The notes below the pieces were generated by a model. That model saw nothing but the letters and a program-made list of their open reading frames with translations. It was not told the DNA's origin and did not search any database. The translations under genes and the position numbers were made by a program. Below, in pieces: positions 24,177 to 33,093 of a DNA stretch of 64,000 bases. Source of the DNA: JAAYOS01 sp050950785 (GTDB lineage Bacteria; Bacillota; Clostridia; Oscillospirales; JAAYOS01); the NCBI GenBank assembly GCA_050950785.1, contig JBMNIG010000013.1:1-64000 (forward strand), in the 5' to 3' direction. The first letter of the stretch is position 1; every line of letters starts with the position of its first letter.

Positions 24177-24957
24177 GGGAATCCTCCGTTTTCTCAATTC
24201 GAAGAATTGACTTTTCAGTTACGATTATATCCATCGGCATGTCATAAATATCGGTGGGTACGCTATCTATCAACATTTCGTCAAAGCAAACACCGCATTT
24301 GACACCCCGACACATTTTTAAGTATCGATCATAATAACCGGCACCCTTGCCCAGTCTGTTTCCACTTCGATCAAAAGCAAGTCCGGGCACGATCACAAAA
24401 TCTATTTTAGCAGGATCGACTACTTCCGCATTCATATCAGGTTCCGGTATCCCAAATGGAGGCTGAGGTATCAGATCATCCAGGCTGCTTATATAGCAGG
24501 CATCCATGACACCGTCCTTTTCACATCTCGGAACACAGACCTTTTTCCCGCCATTGAGAAGACTTTCAATAAGCGAGCGTGTCTGCACCTCTCCGTGAAT
24601 GCTGATATAGCAGAAAACAGTGTCTACCTTTTGCACCTCAGGTAAAGTAAGTAGCTTTCCGGCTATTACAACAGACGCAATGCGAGTGTCCCTATCGTCC
24701 ATTGACCGGATCCGCTTTTTTATCTCTGACCTTATGTGTTTCTTTTTGCTCTGCACATTTTGCTCTGCATGTTGCATATTCTGTGCCAAATCAGTTTGCT
24801 CTGGATTGCCCTTACTCTTTGTAAAACCGGCTTGTTCAACATGTTCCTTATACTCTAACAAACCTGCTTGAACTTCAAGCCGCGCATTCCGCGGCAAACC
24901 AGTCTTCCCTTCGATCCGCTCATCTCGCGGTAAATCCGCAAAAATCTGCTTTTTCAT
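24169..24957 (-). CDS. fthC: 5-formyltetrahydrofolate cyclo-ligase with an unusual N-terminal extension
   Basis: Residues ~72-262 are the normal enzyme: KKHIRSEIKKRIRSMD with the ATP-binding basic start, FCYISIHGEVQT, PPFGIPEP and GNRLGKGAGYYDRYL, the family signature. It converts 5-formyl-THF to 5,10-methenyl-THF with ATP. The first ~70 residues are not part of the family. They are low-complexity and rich in Glu, Gln and Lys (EHVEQAGFTKSKGNPEQ), and their DNA contains a 14-bp tandem duplication (24744-24771). The upstream ATG is coupled to the preceding stop (ATGA). A shorter start inside the extension near residue 62 is possible. Confidence 0.9.
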   Translation of the reverse strand: MKKQIFADLPRDERIEGKTGLPRNARLEVQAGLLEYKEHVEQAGFTKSKGNPEQTDLAQNMQHAEQNVQSKKKHIRSEIKKRIRSMDDRDTRIASVVIAGKLLTLPEVQKVDTVFCYISIHGEVQTRSLIESLLNGGKKVCVPRCEKDGVMDACYISSLDDLIPQPPFGIPEPDMNAEVVDPAKIDFVIVPGLAFDRSGNRLGKGAGYYDRYLKMCRGVKCGVCFDEMLIDSVPTDIYDMPMDIIVTEKSILRIEKTEDSHA

Positions 24958-25514
24958 AACACTTCAATTACATTTTCGGTGTAGCAAATCTTGTTTCGAA
25001 CTATGCTCGCGGCTTCAGATCCCTTAACGGCTTCAACTAATCGCAACCCAAAGGGTATTGAAAGCGCTGCAGCTCTTGCTGTAATGATTTTGCCGTCTCT
25101 GACTATATCTGCATCTACGACCTCTGCTCCTATAAGCTTTTCCTCGTTTCCGGGATAACAGGTAGCCTTTCTTCCCTTCAGAAGACCCATCGAACCGAGG
25201 ACGGTAGGCGCTGCACATATAGCGCATATATATGCTCCGCTGTCATGAGCATACTGAACCATATCTTTTACGCGCTGACTTTTCATGATCTCCGCAGTTC
25301 CGCCAAGGCCGCCCGGAAGGACTATCATCTCCAGGCCTTGCTTTACCATCTTATCATCGGTTATATCTGTCTTGACAACAGTTCCGTTGGAGCCGGTTAT
25401 CTCACGTGAACCTATGCCCACCGTCACAACATCAGCCCCTGCCCGGCGTAGCAAATCAACAGGTGCCAATGCCTCCATCTCTTCAAAACCGTTTCCAAAG
25501 ATCACGTAAACCAA
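24954..25514 (-). CDS. DJ-1/PfpI family protein
   Basis: The 186-aa protein has the DJ-1 fold with Glu in FEEMEA (residues 10-15) and the nucleophile elbow AICAAPTVL with Cys near residue 100. The closest type is the YajL/ThiJ-like group with putative protein/nucleotide deglycase or glyoxalase activity. It starts at TTG 25514, with GAGGTG just upstream; a GTG two codons later is an alternative. The stop overlaps the next gene by four bases, so it is probably co-translated with the folate enzyme. Confidence 0.9.
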   Translation of the reverse strand: MVYVIFGNGFEEMEALAPVDLLRRAGADVVTVGIGSREITGSNGTVVKTDITDDKMVKQGLEMIVLPGGLGGTAEIMKSQRVKDMVQYAHDSGAYICAICAAPTVLGSMGLLKGRKATCYPGNEEKLIGAEVVDADIVRDGKIITARAAALSIPFGLRLVEAVKGSEAASIVRNKICYTENVIEVL

Positions 25515-25602
25515 AGCGCACCTCTTTCTTCATTCAAGCAAAGTTGTGTTTGCAGATTTGATCGAACTGGTCTGAATTATTTACTTATAAATTATACTCA
25601 TA

Positions 25603-26676
25603 TCAGCTAAAAAGTAAATTGATATATGGGATGGGGCCCGCACCAAAAAGGATATCGGTAAACTGGCCGGGTGTTATATGTGCCTTAGACTCGGAATTTT
25701 CTTTATGCGTGACATGAGAGTCCACGACACGATATTTGCCGTTATTCCATGGACACATCTTGTCCGAAACCACAAACTCACAACTCATGTTTTTTCGATA
25801 TGCTGCTGCATAAGCCAGCATCTTCTCTGCATCGATAACACGTGCCATGCCAAAGCGCTCTGCATCATGGGGACAGGCGGGTGTTAGCATCACGGCCTCA
25901 CTCATCTTGAATTCATCAAGGACTTTTGCACATAGGGTATTATAAGATTGCTCGTCCTCTGCAAATAGCTCGTTTATAAGGAACTCACCATCTACGATCT
26001 CACACACAGCATACCCAAGAAGCTTATCGTCGTCTTTGAGTAGAAACATTCCTCCATCTGCGATCTCTGCGATTTTAACAGCACGCTTCCAGTGGATATC
26101 TGTGCGCATCAAGTGATTGCGATGCCTCATAACATTCTCAAACAAGCTGTTAACATCCGATATATCTTCAGACGTCGGTATAGCATCAGGTCGTTTAGCC
26201 GTCAAAGAACTTCGCACAAGTGAAAACCTGTCCACGATCGTATCATTTGGTATGCTATCTCTGCGAAGTTTGCTTTTAGTTAGACTGAAAACCTCAGCAA
26301 ATCCGAAGCGCTTATAGTAATCAAAAAGTGAATCCTTCTGGGGAACCAAAAAGGCAATCGTGATATTCCTTTGACGGAGTTCTTTGAAAATTTGTTCCAA
26401 CACTTCTGCCGCAAGCCCTCGTCCCCTATACTCAGGGTCGGTTCCCACTGCAAAGATGTATCCTGCCGATACGACATTCGCATGATAATCTATCTCCATC
26501 GGCAGAATATGTGCCATTGATACGACTTTGTCTCCGTCCGTATATACAAATGTGTTGTTAGGCACGAATATCTCTTTCATAAAGTAATCTCTGAACGCTT
26601 CGTCACCCGGGAAACAGGTGATCCACAGTTTAGATATCCCTTCCCTGTCGCGCTCTTCAGCAAATCTTAAATGCAT
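25603..26676 (-). CDS. GNAT acetyltransferase, Eis-like
   Basis: This 357-aa protein has an N-terminal GNAT domain with the acetyl-CoA loop DPEYRGRGLAAEVL (residues ~68-81) and YYKRFGF further on. A second GNAT-like domain follows (DDDKLLGYAVCEIVDGEFLINEL) and a sterol-carrier-like end (PGQFTDILFG). That three-part plan is the Eis pattern, in which multi-acetylation of amines or aminoglycosides is known for some members. ATG 26676 has GGAGG four bases upstream. The stop of the DUF2156 gene is 15 bases before it, implying co-transcription. Confidence 0.85.
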   Translation of the reverse strand: MHLRFAEERDREGISKLWITCFPGDEAFRDYFMKEIFVPNNTFVYTDGDKVVSMAHILPMEIDYHANVVSAGYIFAVGTDPEYRGRGLAAEVLEQIFKELRQRNITIAFLVPQKDSLFDYYKRFGFAEVFSLTKSKLRRDSIPNDTIVDRFSLVRSSLTAKRPDAIPTSEDISDVNSLFENVMRHRNHLMRTDIHWKRAVKIAEIADGGMFLLKDDDKLLGYAVCEIVDGEFLINELFAEDEQSYNTLCAKVLDEFKMSEAVMLTPACPHDAERFGMARVIDAEKMLAYAAAYRKNMSCEFVVSDKMCPWNNGKYRVVDSHVTHKENSESKAHITPGQFTDILFGAGPIPYINLLFS

Positions 26677-26690
26677 AATTCCTCCTGCAA

Positions 26691-27635
26691 TCATTCGCGA
26701 TTAGACAAACAGGAGTGCCCCACATCCATCATACGGTATGAGACAACCTTACGTACGCCTGTGTATTTCATAAGGATCTTATAAGGGTAGTAAGAGAGTT
26801 TTGATTTCCGCAGACCCTCAAGACCCATATCCTCTTCGCGATTAATATAGGTATATTTTGAACAAAATTCTTTTGCAAACTGGTTTGTAAGCATCTGATA
26901 AGCGCCCGGAATCTCCCACTCGGCTTTCTCGATCTGTACATCAAAGGTGTCGTCGCAAATCTCCGTTCCGAGAGAGAATCCGATAATTTTACCATCCAAA
27001 CGCAAAGCTCCTCCAACCGAGCCTAAATAGTCCATATTATCGAGTAATTTATGGATCACCACCCGCTCTGCTTCAAGATCCCCCTCGGATGAGCGGTTGT
27101 CGCGGTACCAGTGCCGGTCGTATGCCATTACCTCTTTTATATTGTCAGGGGTAATATGCTCAAAGCTCCAACGACCATCAAATGATTTCTTAAAACGGTT
27201 TACAAAGTTTCTCTTCCCATGCAACTTCTTTCCCGACAGGGAGATCATCTTCTCAGAAAGATACAGATATTCAGAGGAGTCCCGGTCTTCAGTAAACTCA
27301 AACTCGTTTGGATAGTTGTCCTGGATCATCTGCATAAAGCTCTCAGGCACATATCCAAGTCGCAGCGGCTCTCTGTTTGCCTCGCAATATGCAATCAGTT
27401 TGTCCAATGCTGCAACGAAGTCACCTTCACCGGCTGGTATCAGATAGCCTCTTTCTCCATCTTCAGTATATCTTACAAACAGAAATCCGTCACTAAAATC
27501 GATTTCAAACCGATACTTCTCATCCCACAGAAAATATGTTGAGTAGGCAGACTCGCACATACGGGTTTTTATTTTGGAAAGACATGCGGTCATCGCATTA
27601 CGGTCCTCCCGTTTTATTCGCCTAAAGGATAACAA
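26691..27635 (-). CDS. DUF2156 (phosphatidylglycerol lysyltransferase-like) protein
   Basis: The 314-aa protein matches the soluble DUF2156 family, a tandem GNAT fold related to the catalytic part of MprF. Typical lines are YLYLSEKMISLSGKKLHGKRN, the helix NFVNRFKK, and YINREEDMGLEGLRKSKLSY with the Arg/Lys-rich loop. MprF-type enzymes transfer an aminoacyl group from tRNA to lipids; the soluble versions have no proven substrate. AAGGAG lies seven bases before TTG 27635, so I start there; an upstream ATG at 27677 has no site. It pairs with the following GNAT gene, which also uses a GNAT fold. Confidence 0.82.
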   Translation of the reverse strand: MLSFRRIKREDRNAMTACLSKIKTRMCESAYSTYFLWDEKYRFEIDFSDGFLFVRYTEDGERGYLIPAGEGDFVAALDKLIAYCEANREPLRLGYVPESFMQMIQDNYPNEFEFTEDRDSSEYLYLSEKMISLSGKKLHGKRNFVNRFKKSFDGRWSFEHITPDNIKEVMAYDRHWYRDNRSSEGDLEAERVVIHKLLDNMDYLGSVGGALRLDGKIIGFSLGTEICDDTFDVQIEKAEWEIPGAYQMLTNQFAKEFCSKYTYINREEDMGLEGLRKSKLSYYPYKILMKYTGVRKVVSYRMMDVGHSCLSNRE

Positions 27636-27924
27636 AATAACACTCCTTAAATAATAAATACAGATGGTTGATTTCAAAGTTCTTATTATATCTTGTAATA
27701 TCTATAGTCTTTCATTGATGCACCTTGGACTGTTACACTTTACATTGTTGCACTTCGCGTTGTACACTTCGTTGCCAGGCTTGCCATTTTACCTGAATTG
27801 CTAGTTCTAATATATAGCACGTACTAATTACTCGTGTGCATAGCAATCCTACTTGCATTGTTATATAGTTTGCCCAATAAGCTAACTTACCTAGTTTGCA
27901 ATAATTAGGCATTAGACGGTACCC

Positions 27925-28581
27925 TTAGTCCAGGAAATCAGAAACCTCAGCATATATCTCATCAGCTATGTCTTCCGGCGAGCGCAAAGCTCCGCCACGG
28001 TCGCATTTGACCCTTCTCCAATTGTAGTGAGCAGCCATTTTTCTTGCCGCCTTTGATGCTCGCTTTAGATAATCAAGATCTGTCTCGTGTATGTCTTCAT
28101 CCTCACCGCGCTTTTTTATAAGCGAAGCGCTAAATTCAGGTGTGATATCCAGGAAAAAGACCAAGTCAGGCCATGGAAGCCCGAGTTTGTTATACTCAAA
28201 GTCGAACAGCCATTCCGCAAAAGGGATCTGCTCTTGCTCAGATAGCTTTGCAGCCTGGTGCACAGCGTTTGATGTGGTAAATCTGTCACAGAGTATTATT
28301 CCTCCGGACTTATAGAAATCTCCCAACCCCTGCAAAAACGCCGCAGCCCGGTCTACTGAAAAAAAGGCCGAAGAAGCGTATGGGTTAACCGAGTCGGGAC
28401 TACTTCCGAACTCGCCGCCCAGGTACATGCGGAGGAGTTGGGATGACGGGTTGTCATATCTGGGAAACTTTTGATATCGAAAATTTCTTCCATCCTTTTC
28501 AAGCCTTTGCTTAAGGTGAAGAACTTGTGTCGACTTTCCGGAGCCGTCGATTCCTTCTATTACAATAAGTCTGCCTGGCAT
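27925..28581 (-). CDS. tmk: thymidylate kinase
   Basis: The 218-aa protein begins MPGRLIVIEGIDGSGKST, with the P-loop at residues 10-18. It has the substrate motif FPRYDNPSS, the DRF motif (LCDRFTTSN) and a lid region KKRGEDEDIHE. It phosphorylates dTMP to dTDP. Nonstandard details, such as the short lid without the usual Arg cluster, resemble the clostridial Tmk variant. ATG 28581 has AAGGA seven bases upstream; the ATG six bases earlier is too close. It follows tagA by 16 bases. Confidence 0.9.
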   Translation of the reverse strand: MPGRLIVIEGIDGSGKSTQVLHLKQRLEKDGRNFRYQKFPRYDNPSSQLLRMYLGGEFGSSPDSVNPYASSAFFSVDRAAAFLQGLGDFYKSGGIILCDRFTTSNAVHQAAKLSEQEQIPFAEWLFDFEYNKLGLPWPDLVFFLDITPEFSASLIKKRGEDEDIHETDLDYLKRASKAARKMAAHYNWRRVKCDRGGALRSPEDIADEIYAEVSDFLD

Positions 28582-28597
28582 AATCATGTCCTTCCGT

Positions 28598-29335
28598 TTA
28601 TTTATGTGCTCTTTTCAGTGATTTGCAAACTGCTGCTAATAGATACTTCGGCAAGCGCATCATGCGCCCAACTCTGGAAGGTTGCTTGTATAAACGGTAC
28701 AACCACTCCAAGTTCATGCGAATCATCAAATCAGGGGCACGCCTTGCTTCACCGGCAAAAACATCGAGGGAGCCACCGAGACCCATCATAGTACATGGAA
28801 TCAGTTTGTCCGAATTTCTATACATCCACTGCTCCTGCTTAGGAGAACCCAGGCACACAAATACTATATCCGCTTCGCTTGAATTTATCTTCTCAACGAC
28901 CTCGTTGTCGTTTTCAAAATAGCCGTGCATACACCCGCAAATATTCAATTCCGGTGCAATCTTTTTCATGGCTTCAGCAGCACGCTCTGCGACTCCCGGT
29001 TTCGCCCCAAACAAAAAGAGTTTTTTTCCGCGTTTCGCAAGCTCCGGAAGTAATGCTTCCGCCAACTCTACGCCTGCCACCTTTTGCTTAAGGGGCGTTT
29101 TGAGGATCTTCGATGCCAACACTATGCCGGCACCGTCCGGAATCGTCAAGTCGGCTCTGTTTATAAGTTCGCAAAATGTTTCGTTTTTAATGCAGTCGTA
29201 AGCGATCTCGGCATTTGGTGTTACAATAAATGCTGTCTTACCGCTCTCAACAAGCTCCATTGCGCGGCTTACTGCTTGCTCCATTGTGACATTGTCAAAT
29301 GTGACACCAATAATATCTACCCGATCCAACCGCAT
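28598..29335 (-). CDS. tagA: WecG/TagA/CpsF family glycosyltransferase
   Basis: This 245-aa enzyme of family GT26 has TPNAEIAYDC with the catalytic-site Thr/Asn, LTIPDGAGIV with the essential Asp, and VCLGSPKQEQWM, the nucleotide-sugar site. It ends with the basic C-terminus RMMRLPKYLLAA that tethers these enzymes to the membrane. TagA adds N-acetylmannosamine to the undecaprenyl-linked GlcNAc at the start of wall teichoic acid linkage units; WecG uses ManNAcA. Either glycopolymer role is possible, since no tag or wec cluster is present. GGAGG is only two bases before the ATG, a tight spacing. Confidence 0.88.
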   Translation of the reverse strand: MRLDRVDIIGVTFDNVTMEQAVSRAMELVESGKTAFIVTPNAEIAYDCIKNETFCELINRADLTIPDGAGIVLASKILKTPLKQKVAGVELAEALLPELAKRGKKLFLFGAKPGVAERAAEAMKKIAPELNICGCMHGYFENDNEVVEKINSSEADIVFVCLGSPKQEQWMYRNSDKLIPCTMMGLGGSLDVFAGEARRAPDLMIRMNLEWLYRLYKQPSRVGRMMRLPKYLLAAVCKSLKRAHK

Positions 29336-29492
29336 TTCCTCCGAAGTTGATAAGTAATTTTTCCGCTCTTATTATTTTATCATAATGTAAAATCCCTTTC
29401 AACCTGTGATAATATATAATATGTGAATATATATGGGTGCTTAAAATTTCAAAAGTTGATTCCGGAAACACGGACTACGAGGTAACAGCAAT

Positions 29493-30019
29493 ATGAGCAA
29501 CGATATGAACCACCACGATATGGATCACGATAAAATCCTTTATCATACTATTCCACCAATATTCAGTCCTTCGTCAAAGGTGCTTATTCTGGGAACATTT
29601 CCGTCGCCGAAATCGAGGGAGGTCTCATTCTTTTACGGGCATCCCCGCAATCGCTTTTGGCCTGTATTAGCAAGGATATTCAACACCAATGTTCCGGAAA
29701 CTGTGGAAGACAAGAAAAAGTTTTTACTCAACAGGCACATAGCGCTTTGGGATGTTGTCGCCTCATGCAGCATTCAAAATGCCGATGATGCAAGTATACG
29801 TAACTGCAAACCAAACGATTTGTCTGTGATCCTTTCTGTGGCAGATATTAAGGCTGTCTTTACTACCGGGAGCAAGGCATATCAGCTATACAACAGGCTC
29901 TGCCTGAAAAAGACAAACATCCCCGCAAAACCGTTGCCCTCAACAAGTCCGGCCAATGCAAAGTTTCATTGGAAAAACTCGTTGACGAGTACCGAGTCAT
30001 TTTGAAGTATCTGCGATAA
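29493..30019 (+). pseudogene. DNA-deoxyinosine (hypoxanthine-DNA) glycosylase with a 3' frameshift
   Basis: The first ~155 residues match the UDG-superfamily glycosylase acting on deoxyinosine: VLILGTFPSPKSRE, SFFYGHPRNRFWPVLARIF, LWDVVASCSI and LPSTSPANAKF. As written the frame ends at 30005 with HWKNSLTSTESF. Adding one T at the TTT run (29964-29966) restores SLEKLVDEYRVILKYLR and a stop at 30017-30019, a normal end for the family, total ~175 aa. Most of the fold and active site are unaffected, so the product may work even if the shift is real. The start has GAGGTAAC upstream. Confidence 0.85.
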
Positions 30020-30178
30020 AAGGAACGGTTCTTTTGTGTTTTAGCGGACTTAGAGTAAGAATATTCGGAGGGATGGTTTGTGTTTTGGATGGATGCCAGG
30101 AAGAATAGATACATGAGCAAAAGTTGACATGGGCTGAAATGGGCGGTAAGTTCGTCCCTTGTTAGGTGCACAAATCAA

Positions 30179-30215
30179 GGGGGTTGCAGCAATTTTCTGT
30201 GTTGCTACAACCCCC
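30179..30215 (-). terminator. GC-rich hairpin downstream of the response-regulator gene
   Basis: GGGGGTTGCAGCAA and TTGCTACAACCCCC form a 14-bp stem with one mismatch and a nine-base loop. It lies 12 bases beyond the stop of the minus-strand regulator, between convergent genes. No long T tract follows. Confidence 0.65.
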
Positions 30216-30226
30216 GTCTTTTCAGA

Positions 30227-31165
30227 TCAATTTGTTTCAGTGCCAGACTTCAAATATGCGCTGTAAGGCATGGATTTTACCTTCTGCATGATTTCAGCCG
30301 CGATCTCTGCAAGCTCGAAATGTGATTTGAAATCACGATATTCGCTGGAGATGACCGCAATAGATATTGACATGATTGGATAACGAGCCTTATTTCCGTT
30401 TCTGTCGACAGCCTCGATAAAACCTGATTTAAGATGTTCTTCACTATACAGGCTCTTTATTTTATCATCGAACTCACTAATAATGCCTTTGCAGATATCA
30501 TCTATCAGTTCAGGCTTTGATATAGCAATGAAATCGTCTCCGCCGATGTGACCCACAAAATCGCTCGGAGAACCGTACTTTGCAAATGTATCGGTAATGA
30601 TCACGGCGGTGAGCTTTATGACCGTGTCGCCCTTGGCAAAGCCGTAGATGTCATTATATGCTTTAAAATTGTCCAGGTCGAAATACAAAACCGAAAACTT
30701 TTTTCCGAGGGAAAGTCTCTTGCAGATCTCGCTTTCGATCCTGAGGTTTCCTTCAAGACCTGTGAGGGGATTTACATTTCGGTTTCTATCAATACGCCTT
30801 AGAGTGTTGTTCACACGGCTAATAAGCTCTCGATCGTTAAAGGGCTTTGTAATATAGTCGTCGGCACCAAGCTCAAGACCTTTGATCTTGTCCTTTTCAT
30901 CCCGCTGCGAGGTAAGCATTATGATTGGACGGAGGTTATTTGACTGATCGGCTCTAAGTATACTGCAAACATCAAACCCTGTCATGTCGGGAAGGATCAC
31001 GTCAAGCAAAACCAGGTCTGGGTCACACTCCTTTACTTTCCGGATACCCTCTTCACCGTTGGCCGCAGCAAAGGTTTGGTATCCAGCCTGTGACAAAACC
31101 ATGGATATGTAATCAGTTAAAAACTCGCTGTCATCGATGATGAGAATTTTCTTCTTCAACACCAT
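30227..31165 (-). CDS. response regulator with degenerate GGDEF domain
   Basis: Residues 1-120 form a receiver domain: LIIDD acidic pair, phospho-acceptor Asp in LVLLDVILPD (about residue 55), Thr/Ser in MLTSQRD and the Lys in YITKPF. The rest is a GGDEF-like domain (LTGLEGNLRIES, YFDLDNFKAYND, IGGDDF). The signature reads GGDDF, with Asp where the catalytic/metal Glu normally sits, so cyclase activity is doubtful. It may bind c-di-GMP or GTP as an effector domain. No histidine kinase adjoins it. The HD-GYP phosphodiesterase at 61588 shows that c-di-GMP turnover is encoded in this genome. Confidence 0.88.
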   Translation of the reverse strand: MVLKKKILIIDDSEFLTDYISMVLSQAGYQTFAAANGEEGIRKVKECDPDLVLLDVILPDMTGFDVCSILRADQSNNLRPIIMLTSQRDEKDKIKGLELGADDYITKPFNDRELISRVNNTLRRIDRNRNVNPLTGLEGNLRIESEICKRLSLGKKFSVLYFDLDNFKAYNDIYGFAKGDTVIKLTAVIITDTFAKYGSPSDFVGHIGGDDFIAISKPELIDDICKGIISEFDDKIKSLYSEEHLKSGFIEAVDRNGNKARYPIMSISIAVISSEYRDFKSHFELAEIAAEIMQKVKSMPYSAYLKSGTETN

Positions 31166-31301
31166 CTACACCTCACATAATTTGCTTCTGAAGATAAATT
31201 ATATATCATTCGGTGAAATAATACAATAAAATAAAATACAACTATGTCTATTTGGCAAATATGTCTCCCGGTAACTGTTCTATAAAAAAACTAACGCACA
31301 T

Positions 31302-31340
31302 GAAACCATCACATCACATTTTCCCGGATGTGGTGGTTTC
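31302..31340 (-). terminator. hairpin downstream of gltX
   Basis: GAAACCATCACATC pairs with GATGTGGTGGTTTC (one GT/AC irregularity). On the minus strand it lies 44 bases after the gltX stop and is followed a few bases on by a T-rich run. Confidence 0.5.
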
Positions 31341-31383
31341 TTTATGGTATATAGTCTATTTGTTGCTTTAGTGCTTCTCCTGA

Positions 31384-33051
31384 CTATTTGGTGCCTCTCA
31401 AATCCATGATTGCTGCCGTAAGTCTTTGATTGACCATCTCTGCACCCATTATTCGCATTATTTCGCAGAGGTCAGGAGTTTGTGTTCGACCGCAAACAGC
31501 GACACGGAGCACCATACTTACATCCCCTACGTGTCCCTTGTATCCCGATGGGTCCTGTTTGTATTTTTTCATATCAGGACAGCAGCCGTGTTTTTCGGCC
31601 AATTCGCGGACCCGCCCAAACCAGACTTGATTGCCGTCTGCAGGGTCGTAAATACCTTGATATTCTGACAATATTGCTACTATATCATCATCACTCAAAT
31701 TATCAGGATATTCATACACGGGTTTGAAGAGCGGATCATAGAAGAAACTTATCAGGTCTATGAAATCACTCCAGATCGCTGCATCCTTTCTGGGCTTTTT
31801 CCCGCCTCTTCCGATGCCTAGGATATCTGTGGTATACTTCGGGTCTTTTGTGATGATCTCATAAAACTCCGGATCATTTGCCTTTGCCCACTCAGAGAGA
31901 AGATCGTATACAGTTGCAGCATCCATTTTTGAAATAACGTTTTTAGATATATCCCTGAGCTTATCGATGTCGAAAAGCGCACCGGAAGGGCTCATCTTTT
32001 TGACAGAGAACTTAAAGTCTGTCGCCGGACTGTCAGGGTTTGCCATTCTCCATTGCTCAAAGTTGGAGTTAAGTGTGTTTAGAATGTACTCGTAAACTGC
32101 GTCTACAGGATATCCGGTCTCCATGTAATATGAAAGAGCACTCTCAGGGTCCTTTCGCTTTGAAAGTTTCCGCTTCGACTCACCGTCCATTTTCATCAAT
32201 GGAGCATTATGGAGGTATTTAGGGCGCTTCCACTTTAGAGTGTCAAACAGTTGGAGGTGGAACGGAAGGGTGCTTAGCCACTCATCACCGCGTACAACAT
32301 GGGTAGTGCGCATAAAATGATCATCAACGACATGGGCAAAGTGATATGTGGGGATCCCGTCAGATTTCAGAAGTACATGATCGATGTCGTTTTCTGTCAG
32401 TATAAGCTCGCCCTTGACCAAGTCGATGTGTCTTACCTTATTTTCGATGCTGCCATTGCTTCTAAAGCGAAGTACATAAGGTACATCCGCGTCAAGCTTT
32501 TCCTTGATTTCGTCAATACTGAGATTGCGGCATACAGCCCATTGCCCAAAGTAACCGAAGTTTGCCTTTTCTTGCTCCTGTTTTGCGCGAGTTTCGCTCA
32601 GTTCCTCTTCTGTGCAAAAGCAGGGGTATGCAAAGCCTTCAGCCACGAGCTTCTTGGCTATGACATGATATATATCCTTACGCTGTCGTTGCCGGTATGG
32701 ACCATAATCGCCCTTATCCCCATCTATTACAGCGCCTTCATCAAATCTGACGCCAAAATAAGCAAGGGAATCAATAATAATTTCCACTGCACCGGGAACC
32801 TCGCGCTTGGCATCGGTATCCTCTATACGCAGGTAGAAAACACCACCGCTTTGATGGGCCAACCTTTCTGATGTGATTACGGGAAACAGGTTTCCAAAAT
32901 GTATGAATCCGGTAGGGCTGGGAGCAAACCTGGTCACAGCAGCGCCTTCCGGCAGTCTGCGGGGAGGATACTCTGCTTCTAGGTCCTCCGGTGTCTTTGT
33001 GACATTAGGAAACAAAAGTTCCGACAGCGCCTTATAATCCATTGAGTTCAT
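31384..33051 (-). CDS. gltX: glutamate--tRNA ligase
   Basis: The 555-aa class I synthetase has the HIGH-equivalent FAPSPTGFIHFGN (about 42-54), the substrate motif IEDTDAKRE, VVRGDEWL and the KMSKS-equivalent KRKLSKRKD near residue 300. It charges tRNA-Glu and, where no glutaminyl-tRNA synthetase exists, also tRNA-Gln. It is longer than the common 480-500 aa form, with an N-terminal extension of ~38 residues and inserts in the C-terminal anticodon-binding half, as in a clostridial subgroup. AAGGA lies seven bases before the ATG. Confidence 0.95.
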   Translation of the reverse strand: MNSMDYKALSELLFPNVTKTPEDLEAEYPPRRLPEGAAVTRFAPSPTGFIHFGNLFPVITSERLAHQSGGVFYLRIEDTDAKREVPGAVEIIIDSLAYFGVRFDEGAVIDGDKGDYGPYRQRQRKDIYHVIAKKLVAEGFAYPCFCTEEELSETRAKQEQEKANFGYFGQWAVCRNLSIDEIKEKLDADVPYVLRFRSNGSIENKVRHIDLVKGELILTENDIDHVLLKSDGIPTYHFAHVVDDHFMRTTHVVRGDEWLSTLPFHLQLFDTLKWKRPKYLHNAPLMKMDGESKRKLSKRKDPESALSYYMETGYPVDAVYEYILNTLNSNFEQWRMANPDSPATDFKFSVKKMSPSGALFDIDKLRDISKNVISKMDAATVYDLLSEWAKANDPEFYEIITKDPKYTTDILGIGRGGKKPRKDAAIWSDFIDLISFFYDPLFKPVYEYPDNLSDDDIVAILSEYQGIYDPADGNQVWFGRVRELAEKHGCCPDMKKYKQDPSGYKGHVGDVSMVLRVAVCGRTQTPDLCEIMRIMGAEMVNQRLTAAIMDLRGTK

Positions 33052-33093
33052 TGGTTGATCCTTCCTTTGGAATATATTAGACTTGGCCTTTAT

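Noticed and set aside
32299..32871. 190-codon plus-strand frame inside gltX
   Set aside because: Shadow of a well-supported synthetase gene.
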